From Aldehydirespirator sp963662645 (lineage in GTDB: Bacteria; Actinomycetota; Acidimicrobiia; Acidimicrobiales; Aldehydirespiratoraceae), in NCBI GenBank assembly GCA_963662645.2, contig OY759762.1:1674001-1738000 (forward strand): DNA of 64,000 bases, read 5' to 3'. Positions 57,141 through 64,000 of the stretch are shown here, one piece after another. A program made the translations under genes and the position numbers. The notes below the pieces were generated by a model, which was given only the letters and a program-made list of their open reading frames with translations, was not told where the DNA came from and ran no database searches. The first letter of the stretch is position 1. Every line of letters starts with the position of its first letter.

Positions 57141-58412
57141 GTGCACGTTCGCTCCGGATTGGGCCGCGGGAGGCCCGCGGGGAGTTCGGGGCACAGCGCC
57201 GGGTTCACCGCTCTGGTGAGCGCCTCCCTGCTGGTGACCGCAGCCGCCAATCTCAGCCCCACCCTGGTCAGCGCCCTTGCGGTGCAGATCCAAGATGACC
57301 TCGGCATCGGCGAGGCCGAGATCGGGATGACCGTCAGCGCCTTCTTCTTCGTGGGAGTGCTGAGCTCGGCCCTGTCGGGGCGGATGGTGGAGCGCATCGG
57401 ACCCACCGCGTCGCTGCGCCTCGCGGCCGTGACCGCCGGTGCCATCCTTGCCGTCACGGGATGGCTGGGGCGATCGTGGCCGGCCCTGATCGCCCTCGTC
57501 GCCTTGGCCGGGCTGGCCAATTCGTGGGCCCAGCCCGGCGCCAACCTCTACGTGGCCCGGGGCGTGCTCAGCCGGCGCCAGGGCCTGGCCCTCGGAATCC
57601 AGAAGTCGGGAATCCCGACTGCGTCCCTCCTGGCCGGGCTGGCCATTCCCACGGTCGGGCTGACCATCGGCTGGAGGTGGGCCTTCGTGCTCGGAGGGCT
57701 GTTCGCGTTCGGGGTGTCGCTGGGCGTGCCGGCCGTGCCGGGGGCGCCAGGGCAGGCGACCGCCGCCAGAGGCCCGGAGCCAAGAGCAGACACGCCCGGC
57801 AAGACACCGGCGAACGGGACGGAGCGGCCCCGGCCCGACGTACCGCTGCGGCTGCTGGTAACGGTGGCCTGCTCCACCTGCCTGGCCGCCATGGGCTCGA
57901 TGGCGCTCAGCTCGTTCTTCGTGCTGTCAAGCGTCGAGATCGGCATCGACGAGGCAGCCGCCGGGATCCTGCTGATGGGCGGAAGCGTGGTCGGGATCGC
58001 CTCGCGGCTCGCCATGGGCGCCGCCGCGGACCGCGCCTCGGTCAGCCCGCTCTACATGCTCACCGGCATGTTCGCGGTGGCCTCGCTGGCCTTCGTCGGG
58101 CTGTCCACCGGATCCGAGGCGATGCTGTACGCAGCCATGCCGTTCGTCTTCGCGACCTCCTTCGCGTGGCCGGGCCTGTTCCACCTGGCCATGGTGCGCT
58201 CCAACCCGTCGGCGCCGGGCCTGGCCACCGGCATCACGATGACCGGCAGCTTCACCGGAGCGGTATGCGGCCCGCTGCTGTTCGGCCTGCTCGTGGAGGC
58301 GACGAGCTACGGCTGGGCCTGGGGCTTCGCGGCCATCACGTCGGCGGCAGCCGCCGCGGTGATGGCGGTGACCGGCCACCTGATCGCACAGCGCACCGCT
58401 AGACGAACCTAG
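57141..58412 (+). CDS. MFS transporter (paralogue of 12512 and 30944)
   Basis: A 423-residue transporter with about 12 membrane segments. GRMVERIGPTASLRLAA is loop 2-3, GLAIPTVGLTIGWRWAFVLG matches GLAVPAIGLTLGWRWAFGIA of the 12512 paralogue, and APGLATGITMTGSFTGAVCG the late motif. The GTG at 57141 is chosen because the frame further upstream is repeat R5; starts inside the repeat cannot be excluded. It is divergent from the ALDH operon and may belong to the same response through the GTATAC pair. Confidence 0.7.
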   Translation: MHVRSGLGRGRPAGSSGHSAGFTALVSASLLVTAAANLSPTLVSALAVQIQDDLGIGEAEIGMTVSAFFFVGVLSSALSGRMVERIGPTASLRLAAVTAGAILAVTGWLGRSWPALIALVALAGLANSWAQPGANLYVARGVLSRRQGLALGIQKSGIPTASLLAGLAIPTVGLTIGWRWAFVLGGLFAFGVSLGVPAVPGAPGQATAARGPEPRADTPGKTPANGTERPRPDVPLRLLVTVACSTCLAAMGSMALSSFFVLSSVEIGIDEAAAGILLMGGSVVGIASRLAMGAAADRASVSPLYMLTGMFAVASLAFVGLSTGSEAMLYAAMPFVFATSFAWPGLFHLAMVRSNPSAPGLATGITMTGSFTGAVCGPLLFGLLVEATSYGWAWGFAAITSAAAAAVMAVTGHLIAQRTARRT

Positions 58413-58457
58413 AAGCCGCAGAGCTGCTCGGCGCGTGGCCGTCGGCGTCGATGATCC

Positions 58458-59432
58458 TCATCGGGACAGCCAGTCGAGATAGTCGGCCACGGCCCGGCCC
58501 ATCGGGTACTCCACCTCGTAGCCGAGGTCGCGGCGCGACGCGGTCAGGTCCATCGGACTGGTCGGGTTGCCGTACTTGGTCATCGAGTCCTCTTGGGTGA
58601 CCTCGAGGCCGACCGGGCGTCCGGCGGCCCGCTCGATCTCCGAGATGATGGACGCGATGGGGTAGAGCTCGCCCATGGTGGCGTTGTAGACCCGATTGGG
58701 GACTCCGGGCGCGAAGGCTGCTCTCACCAACCCCTGGGCGCCGTCGACGGAATAGGTGTAGTCCATGCCCTGGCGGTGCAGGTCCGGCTCGGCGATGCGG
58801 TAGGTGCGGCCGAAATGGGCGCACTCGATGAGCTGCTTGAGGAGCTTGCTGGGACCGCCGCCGGGCACGCCGTGCCAGGGTCCGAACACGCCGCCGAAGC
58901 GCACCACCGCAGTGTCGAGCCCGTATGAGTCGGTGTAGTTGTGGCACAGCCACTCCGAGGCCAGCTTCATCGACGCGTACAGCGACGGCGGGTACTCGCT
59001 CACCACGCTGAGAGTGAAGTCCTCCACCGTGTCGTCGGCGGGAGCAACCTGGCGGCGGCCCATGGTCACCACCGTCGAGCTGCAGAAGACCACCCGCTCA
59101 AGGCCCGCCATCCGGGCAGCCTCCAGCACGTTCATGGTGCCCATGACGTTCACCCTCACGCCCGCCACCGGACGGGGGATCAGGTCCCTGGTCAGCAGCG
59201 ATGCGGTGTGGATGATGCGCTCGGCGCCGTGGGACTCGACGGCTCGCAGCAGGTCGCCGATGTCTCCGATGTCTCCCTTGACGAGCTCGACCGAGTCCAG
59301 GTCCAGCCGCTCGGTTAGATTGCGCTCGCTGAAGGCGACGTCGTAGAGGACGGGTCGCTCGCCCCGCTCGGAAACGATCCTGGCCGCAGCCAGCGAGCCG
59401 ATCATCCCGGCACCGGTGATCAGGGTGGTCAT
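58458..59432 (-). CDS. NAD-dependent epimerase/dehydratase (second copy)
   Basis: A 324-residue extended SDR: TLITGAGMIGSLAAARIVSE, VKGDIGDIGDLLRAV, RVVFCSSTVVTMG and SLYASMKLASEWLCHNY with the Tyr-x3-Lys pair. VVRFGGVFGPWHGVPGGGPS and NRVYNATMGELYPIASIISE follow. AGGAGC precedes the ATG. RVNVMGTMNVLEAARMAGL is shared with the first copy. It is transcribed away from the GntR regulator, which probably controls it through the operator repeats between them. Confidence 0.82.
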   Translation of the reverse strand: MTTLITGAGMIGSLAAARIVSERGERPVLYDVAFSERNLTERLDLDSVELVKGDIGDIGDLLRAVESHGAERIIHTASLLTRDLIPRPVAGVRVNVMGTMNVLEAARMAGLERVVFCSSTVVTMGRRQVAPADDTVEDFTLSVVSEYPPSLYASMKLASEWLCHNYTDSYGLDTAVVRFGGVFGPWHGVPGGGPSKLLKQLIECAHFGRTYRIAEPDLHRQGMDYTYSVDGAQGLVRAAFAPGVPNRVYNATMGELYPIASIISEIERAAGRPVGLEVTQEDSMTKYGNPTSPMDLTASRRDLGYEVEYPMGRAVADYLDWLSR

Positions 59433-59483
59433 CGCTCCTGCCTTTCCGCCCCGCCAGCCCGCGGAGTGCGCCCGACTGTCTAC

Positions 59484-59541
59484 ATGGCCCGATAGCTGGG
59501 CTTCGTATCGGGATGGCCCGATAGCTGGGCTTCGTATCGGG
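59484..59541. promoter_or_regulatory. Tandem 29-bp repeats, each with a CCCGATA-N11-TATCGGG dyad
   Basis: Units at 59484-59512 and 59513-59541 are identical. Each contains CCCGATA and TATCGGG as a perfect 7-bp inverted repeat around an 11-bp centre. They lie between divergent epimerase and GntR genes, upstream of a TAACAT -10-like box, as expected for the regulator's own operator. Confidence 0.8.
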
Positions 59542-59588
59542 ACCGGCCAGGCTGTAACATCGGCCAGCCGTCGACGGAGGGTTGATCC

Positions 59589-60251
59589 TTGAACGACAAC
59601 GACAGCGACCGGCCTCTGCGAGAGGTGGTCGCAGGCCAGCTTCGCTTGATGATCCTCGACGGGGAGCTGAAGCCGGGCCAGCGACTGGTGGAGGGCCACC
59701 TCGCGGAGCGGCTCGGCGTGAGCCGCAACCCGGTGCGCGAGGCCATGCGCTCGCTGGAAGCAACCGGCCTCATCGAGGTGGTGCCCAGGCGGGGCGCCCA
59801 CGTGTGCGCCATCGACAAGTGCGAGGTTCACCACATCCAGCAGATCAGGATCCTTGTGGAGGGATACGCCGTCGAGCAGGCCGCCATGCGCCAGGATCCC
59901 GACAGCATCGAGCGGATCCGACAGTGCATGGAAGAGGGTCGCCAGGCAACTGAGCGGGGGGACGCGGTCACCGCGGCCTTATGCCACCGGGAGTTCCACA
60001 TCGCGGTCGAGAAGGCCGCCGGGATCCCCTTCCTCCAGCAGGTGCTCGACCCGCTGCGCCAGCAGACCGAGCTGGTCTTCTCGGTGGTGACCGACAGCCG
60101 CGGCGACATCACCTGGGAGGAGCACGAGGACATCTACAACGCCATCGCTACAGGCGACGCCCCGCAGGCCAGGGAGATGAGCCGCAGGCACATCCTGAAC
60201 GCGCTGGAGTCGTTCCAGATAGCCGTCGAGTCGCCCGCCGCGGCTCTGTAA
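59589..60251 (+). CDS. GntR-family transcriptional regulator, FCD (FadR) subfamily
   Basis: A 220-residue regulator. The N-terminal winged helix reads LREVVAGQLRLMILDGELKP, GQRLVEGHLAERLGVSRNPV and REAMRSLEATGLIEVVPRRG, a textbook GntR HTH. The C-terminal FCD effector domain has LCHREFHIAVEKAAG and EEHEDIYNAIATGD, DAPQAREMSRRHIL, with the Asp/His metal residues. FCD proteins bind carboxylic acids. The TTG start follows GGAGGG. The gene is divergent from an epimerase and directly abuts the phosphomutase-DeoC fusion, so either may be under its control. Confidence 0.88.
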   Translation: MNDNDSDRPLREVVAGQLRLMILDGELKPGQRLVEGHLAERLGVSRNPVREAMRSLEATGLIEVVPRRGAHVCAIDKCEVHHIQQIRILVEGYAVEQAAMRQDPDSIERIRQCMEEGRQATERGDAVTAALCHREFHIAVEKAAGIPFLQQVLDPLRQQTELVFSVVTDSRGDITWEEHEDIYNAIATGDAPQAREMSRRHILNALESFQIAVESPAAAL

Positions 60252-62906
60252 TTGACGCGGCAGCCACCCGCAGCCGGGCCTGACCCGGCAGGCATTCGAC
60301 ACGCAGCCGAGCGGTGGCTGGCCGCCGATCCCGACCCCGCCACGCGGGCCGAGCTGCAAGACCTGCTGAACGGAGATCCGGCCGAACTGGGGCGTCGCTT
60401 CACCGGGCGGCTCGCCTTTGGGACGGCCGGCATCCGGGGCCCGATGGGAGCGGGTCCGGCCCGCATGAACCGTGTGCTGGTGAGAATCGCGACCTCGGCA
60501 CTGGCCCAGCGGCTGCTGCAGGACGGACGTCCGGACGGTGGTGTGATCGTCGGCTTCGACGCCCGCCACCGCAGCAGGGACTTCGCCCTCGACGCGGCCC
60601 GGGTGCTGGCCGGACACCGCGTCGAGGTGAGGCTGCTGCCGGACCCCACGCCCACTCCCGTGCTGGCCTTCGCCGTCAAGCATCTCGAAGCGGCGGCCGG
60701 TGTGATGGTCACCGCCAGCCACAATCCCCGATCCGACAACGGCTACAAGGTCTACTGGCGAGGCGGCAGCCTGCTAGCCGCGCCGGTCGACGGCGAGATC
60801 AGCCAGATCATGGACGGCACTGCTCCGCTGGCCGCTCGCGACCTGGCCCCCGCCGACGACCCGCTCATCGCGACCACCGGAAGCGAGGTGGTCGAGGCCT
60901 ACCTGGACGAAGTGGCGGGTCTGCTGGCACCGAGAGGGCCTCGCTCGGTTCGCATGGCCTACACACCGCTTCACGGCGTGGGCGCCGGCACCTTCCTGCG
61001 GGCTTTGGCCCGAGCGGGATTCGACCCGCCGCAGCTCGTGGCCGATCAGGCCGAACCCGACCCCGAGTTCCCAACGACTCCGTTCCCCAACCCCGAGGAG
61101 ACCGGCGTCCTCGACCGGCTGCTGCGACTGGCCGCGGACATGGGGGCGGATGTCGCCCTGGCCCACGATCCCGACGCCGACCGGCTAGCGGTCGCTGTAC
61201 CCGCCGGCGGCCGGTGGCGGCTGCTGACCGGCGACGAGACGGGCTGCCTGCTGGCTGAGCATCTGCTTGGCCGGCCGGAGCCGGAGGAGGGGACCGGCCC
61301 GGGCACCCGGCGGAAACTGGTCATCAACACGGTGGTGTCGTCTCGCCTCCTGCCCCGCATCGCCGCCAGTCACCGCGCCGACTGGGCCGAGACGCTCACC
61401 GGCTTCAAATGGATCATGAAGGCCCGCTCGCAGCGGCCCGGCCACGATCTGGTGCTGGGCTACGAGGATGCTCTCGGCTACGCAGTGGGCGAGGCGGTCG
61501 GCGACAAGGACGGCATCGGCGCGGCCCTGGCGATGGCCGAGCTCGTCGCCCGCCTGAAGACCGAGGGACGGACTCTGCTCGACCTGCTCGACGCCCTGCA
61601 CCGACGCCACGGCGCGCACGCCACCGGACAGCGCTCGATCCGCTTCGAATCGACCTCGGCCGCCGACCAGCCGATGGCCCGGGCCATGGAGGCTCTGCGC
61701 ACGACGCCGCCGCCGGAGCTGGCCGGAGCCGCGGTGACCGCCGTGCATGACCTCCTCGACGGAACGGAGCATCTGCCGCCCGCTGACGTGGTGGTTCTGG
61801 AGTTGTACGGCGCCGAGGCCAGGGTGATCGTCAGGCCGAGCGGCACCGAGCCGAAGATGAAGGTGTATGCCGAGGCCGTCGTCGAATCGACCGGAGAGGA
61901 CGGCGACAGCAGCCGGCTGCGCGCCGCGCAGGCAGAGGCCCGGACACGGATAGCAGAACTCCTCGACGCGACCGTGCGGTATGTGGCCGATCCCGAGCGG
62001 CACGGGCTCCATCACCCCGCGACGACAGCGATGTCGGCGGGCAAGACTGCGCCCTTGATCACGGGTAAGGCTGCGCCCCTGATGCAGAGCACGGAACTCC
62101 CCGAAGACTCCCCAGTCGACGACCTGCGGCCGGCACACGACCCGCGGAGAGCAGACGACCTGCGGCTGGTGGTGCGCTGCACCGACCTGACGACCCTGGA
62201 GGGCGACGACACGCCGGGGCGCATCCGAGCCCTCTGCTCGCAGGCGCTGCGACCCGACCCGGCCGATCCGACGGTGGGCCCGGTGGCCGCGGTGTGCGTG
62301 TACCCCGCGCTGGCGGGCCTGGCCGCCGAGCTGCTGGCGGGCACCCCGGTGGCGGTGGCCAGCGTGGCCGGAGCCTTCCCAAGCGGCCTGTCGCCCCTGG
62401 AGGTGAAGGTGGCCGAAGTGCGGGCCGCGGTAGCCGTCGGCGCGCGGGAGATCGACACGGTGCTGAACCGCTCCGCTTTTCTCTCCGCCCGCAAAGATGA
62501 GGCCGCGGCGGAGTTGTCGGCGCTGAAGGAGGCGGCAGGCCGAGCCCACTTCAAGGTGATCCTGGAGGTCTGCGAACTCGGCACGTCCAGCGCGATCGCC
62601 GAAGCGACCCGCCTGGCCATCGACGCCGGCGCCGACATGGTCAAGACCTCCACCGGCAAGGGCGCCTCGGGCGCGTCGCCCGAGGCTGTGCTGGCGATGG
62701 CCTCCACAGTGGCCGCCCACTGCGCCGCCGGGGGACGCCCGGTGGGCATCAAGATGGCCGGCGGGGTCCGCACCGCGACCGACGCCATCGGATACCTCGA
62801 CATCGTGCGCTCCGTGCTGGGCACCGAGTGGCTCACCCCCGACCGTCTCCGCTTCGGCGCCTCCAGCCTGCTGGCCAGCGTGGTCGCCGCCCTAGCCACG
62901 GCCTAG
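60252..62906 (+). CDS. Phosphohexomutase/phosphopentomutase fused to deoxyribose-phosphate aldolase
   Basis: An 884-residue bifunctional protein. Residues about 1-590 form an alpha-D-phosphohexomutase: GRLAFGTAGIRGPMGAGPAR, the phosphoserine loop VMVTASHNPRSDNGYKVYW, metal loop AHDPDADRLAVAVP, sugar loop GYEDALGYAVG and phosphate loop RPSGTEPKMKVY. Residues about 640-884 are DeoC: VCVYPALAG, AREIDTVLNRS, ADMVKTSTGKGASG with the Schiff-base lysine, and VGIKMAGGVRTATDA. A linker holds a small duplication (GKTAPLITGKAAPLM). PGM2-type mutases can convert deoxyribose-1-P to deoxyribose-5-P, which DeoC then splits to acetaldehyde and glyceraldehyde-3-P. The TTG start directly follows the GntR stop. 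Confidence 0.87.
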   Translation: MTRQPPAAGPDPAGIRHAAERWLAADPDPATRAELQDLLNGDPAELGRRFTGRLAFGTAGIRGPMGAGPARMNRVLVRIATSALAQRLLQDGRPDGGVIVGFDARHRSRDFALDAARVLAGHRVEVRLLPDPTPTPVLAFAVKHLEAAAGVMVTASHNPRSDNGYKVYWRGGSLLAAPVDGEISQIMDGTAPLAARDLAPADDPLIATTGSEVVEAYLDEVAGLLAPRGPRSVRMAYTPLHGVGAGTFLRALARAGFDPPQLVADQAEPDPEFPTTPFPNPEETGVLDRLLRLAADMGADVALAHDPDADRLAVAVPAGGRWRLLTGDETGCLLAEHLLGRPEPEEGTGPGTRRKLVINTVVSSRLLPRIAASHRADWAETLTGFKWIMKARSQRPGHDLVLGYEDALGYAVGEAVGDKDGIGAALAMAELVARLKTEGRTLLDLLDALHRRHGAHATGQRSIRFESTSAADQPMARAMEALRTTPPPELAGAAVTAVHDLLDGTEHLPPADVVVLELYGAEARVIVRPSGTEPKMKVYAEAVVESTGEDGDSSRLRAAQAEARTRIAELLDATVRYVADPERHGLHHPATTAMSAGKTAPLITGKAAPLMQSTELPEDSPVDDLRPAHDPRRADDLRLVVRCTDLTTLEGDDTPGRIRALCSQALRPDPADPTVGPVAAVCVYPALAGLAAELLAGTPVAVASVAGAFPSGLSPLEVKVAEVRAAVAVGAREIDTVLNRSAFLSARKDEAAAELSALKEAAGRAHFKVILEVCELGTSSAIAEATRLAIDAGADMVKTSTGKGASGASPEAVLAMASTVAAHCAAGGRPVGIKMAGGVRTATDAIGYLDIVRSVLGTEWLTPDRLRFGASSLLASVVAALATA

Positions 62907-62948
62907 TGGAGTGGAGTGGGGCATAATTCGCCGTCGGGGAGGATCGTA

Positions 62949-64000
62949 ATGACTGATCCGGTAGCGGCCGTAGAGATCGACGGCGTCACCAAGCGGTTTG
63001 GCGACGTGGTTGCGGTCGACAACGTCGACCTGGCCATCGGCGACGGCGAGTTCTTCGCCCTGCTCGGTCCTTCGGGCTGTGGCAAGACCACCACCCTGCG
63101 CATGATCGCCGGGCTCGACCTGCCGACGGAGGGAAGCCTGCGCATCTTCGGCACCGAAGTCGGCATGGCGCCGCCCGACCGCAGGCCGGTCAACACGGTG
63201 TTCCAGGCCTACGCACTGTTCCCCCACATGACGGTCCGCCAGAACATCGAGTTCGGTCTGCGCATACGGCGGGTGAAGGATCCCGAGCTCAGCCAGCGCG
63301 TGGCCGAGGCCATTGGAATGGTGCGTCTCGCCGGGATGGAGGACCGCAGACCCGACCAGCTCTCCGGCGGCCAGCAACAGCGGGTGGCGCTGGCCCGGGC
63401 CCTGGTCAATCAGCCCAAAGTGCTGCTGCTGGACGAGCCGCTCGGGGCACTCGACCTAAAGCTTCGCCAAGAGATGCAGCAGGAGTTGAAGGCCCTGCAG
63501 CGCGAGGTGGGCATCACGTTCGTGTTCGTCACCCACGACCAGGAGGAAGCCCTCGCCATGAGCGAGCGGATCGGGGTGATGTCGGAGGGCCGCCTGCTTC
63601 AGGTCGGCACTCCCCGGGAGATCTACGAGCGACCGTCCAGCCGGTTCGTGGCCGACTTCATCGGCCGGACCAACCTCATCGAAGCCTCGGTGGAGTCTCC
63701 GCGCACGGTGCGTCTCGCCAACGGCGTGCTCATCAAGGCAGAGACCTCGACCCCGCCCGGGTCCGATGTCGCGGTCAGCCTCCGGCCAGAGCGCATCCGC
63801 GTGCAGCCGCGGGGCGCGGCGGCCGCGGACGGCGCCAGCCTCGACGGCGAGGTGGGCGACGTCACCTATCTCGGTCATGCCGTCGTGTACTCGGTAGACG
63901 CGGGTCCGACATCCATCGAGGTGCGCAACGAGGGCGAGGTCGGCGAACCCTTCGCGGTTGGCGACGAGGTGACCGTCAGCTGGGACCACGGCGCCGCCGC
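62949..64000 (+). CDS. ABC transporter ATP-binding protein, PotA-like (3' end outside window)
   Basis: The first 350 codons. Walker A GPSGCGKTT, signature LSGGQQQR, Walker B LLLDEPLGALD and the switch VFVTHDQEE are complete. The C-terminal part (about from residue 240: FIGRTNLIEASVESP, VAVSLRPERIRV) is a TOBE domain as in spermidine/putrescine and thiamine/iron importers. GGGGAGGA precedes the ATG, and CATAAT at 62922-62927 is a good -10 box, giving a leader of about 15 nt. Permease and binding protein should follow beyond the window. The substrate is probably a polyamine or similar. Confidence 0.88.
   Translation, partial: MTDPVAAVEIDGVTKRFGDVVAVDNVDLAIGDGEFFALLGPSGCGKTTTLRMIAGLDLPTEGSLRIFGTEVGMAPPDRRPVNTVFQAYALFPHMTVRQNIEFGLRIRRVKDPELSQRVAEAIGMVRLAGMEDRRPDQLSGGQQQRVALARALVNQPKVLLLDEPLGALDLKLRQEMQQELKALQREVGITFVFVTHDQEEALAMSERIGVMSEGRLLQVGTPREIYERPSSRFVADFIGRTNLIEASVESPRTVRLANGVLIKAETSTPPGSDVAVSLRPERIRVQPRGAAAADGASLDGEVGDVTYLGHAVVYSVDAGPTSIEVRNEGEVGEPFAVGDEVTVSWDHGAA

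Noticed and set aside
1..64000. Insertion sequence, prophage or integrative element
   Set aside because: No transposase, integrase or phage gene and no flanking att-type repeats were found. The accessory genes at 21-27 kb may be horizontally acquired, but no boundaries are visible.

Overview
The window is 64 kb of very GC-rich bacterial DNA. GTG and TTG starts are common, genes are packed with many 1-4 bp stop/start overlaps, and the gene content (F420-type LLM oxidoreductase, DUF222-HNH endonuclease, DUF6941 and DUF6282 proteins, a phosphohexomutase/DeoC pair) points to a high-GC actinobacterium. An Acidimicrobiia-like lineage is my inference; no rRNA or other marker gene is present to prove it. 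I saw no tRNA, rRNA, transposase, prophage or CRISPR array.

Layout. 1-8.5 kb (+): the tail of an AAA+ ATPase, a gamma-glutamyltransferase, an acyl-CoA dehydrogenase, then an operon-like run of acyl-CoA ligase, DUF6282 hydrolase, isopropylmalate-dehydrogenase-like enzyme and ornithine-cyclodeaminase-like enzyme. 8.5-14 kb: NTF2-like protein, sugar-lactone oxidase and D-threonine-aldolase-like PLP enzyme on (-), LLM oxidoreductase and MFS on (+). 14-21 kb (-): hicAB, a large FtsH-like protease behind a lipoprotein, an electron-transfer-flavoprotein beta-alpha fusion, and an SDR. 21-27 kb is the most accessory part: Fic protein, RidA, GlcG/HbpS-like and monooxygenase-like genes, DUF222-HNH, a decayed ATPase and a lone PD-(D/E)XK nuclease with a duplicated C-terminal domain. 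27-37.5 kb (+): indolepyruvate:ferredoxin oxidoreductase, MFS, a dppBCDF-type peptide transporter without its binding protein, another MFS. 37.6-47 kb (mostly -): DUF6941, oxalate-CoA-ligase-like enzyme, a hicBA pair with a broken hicA, ketopantoate-reductase-like enzyme, amidohydrolase, epimerase, RidA, FAD monooxygenase, VOC protein. 47-60 kb: aspartic protease, second gamma-glutamyltransferase, isochorismatase-like hydrolase, an orphan peptide-binding lipoprotein with a long Ala/Glu spacer, a four-gene operon (ALDH, heme-oxygenase-like diiron protein, ALDH, MFS), MFS, and an epimerase divergent from a GntR regulator. 60-64 kb (+): a phosphohexomutase-DeoC fusion and the start of a PotA-like ABC ATPase.

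How the genes fit together: the theme is uptake and breakdown of peptides, gamma-glutamyl compounds, amino/keto acids and small organic acids. Many families occur in divergent pairs (two each of gamma-glutamyltransferase, RidA, epimerase, AMP-ligase and ALDH, and five MFS).

The most unusual signals are not ordinary genes. (1) A palindromic GTATAC motif, mostly GGTATACAG, sits in front of about ten transcription units and may mark a regulon or a promoter class. (2) 48-bp imperfect palindromes are repeated with an exact 72-bp period at two loci 40 kb apart. (3) A dispersed element of about 95 bp occurs five times in intergenic gaps. (4) Short tandem duplications (15-37 bp) are widespread, both between genes and in frame inside them. 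(5) Several -10-like boxes lie only 6-10 nt before start codons, suggesting leaderless mRNAs. (6) Two enzyme fusions join successive partners, ETF beta-alpha and phosphomutase-deoxyribose-phosphate aldolase.
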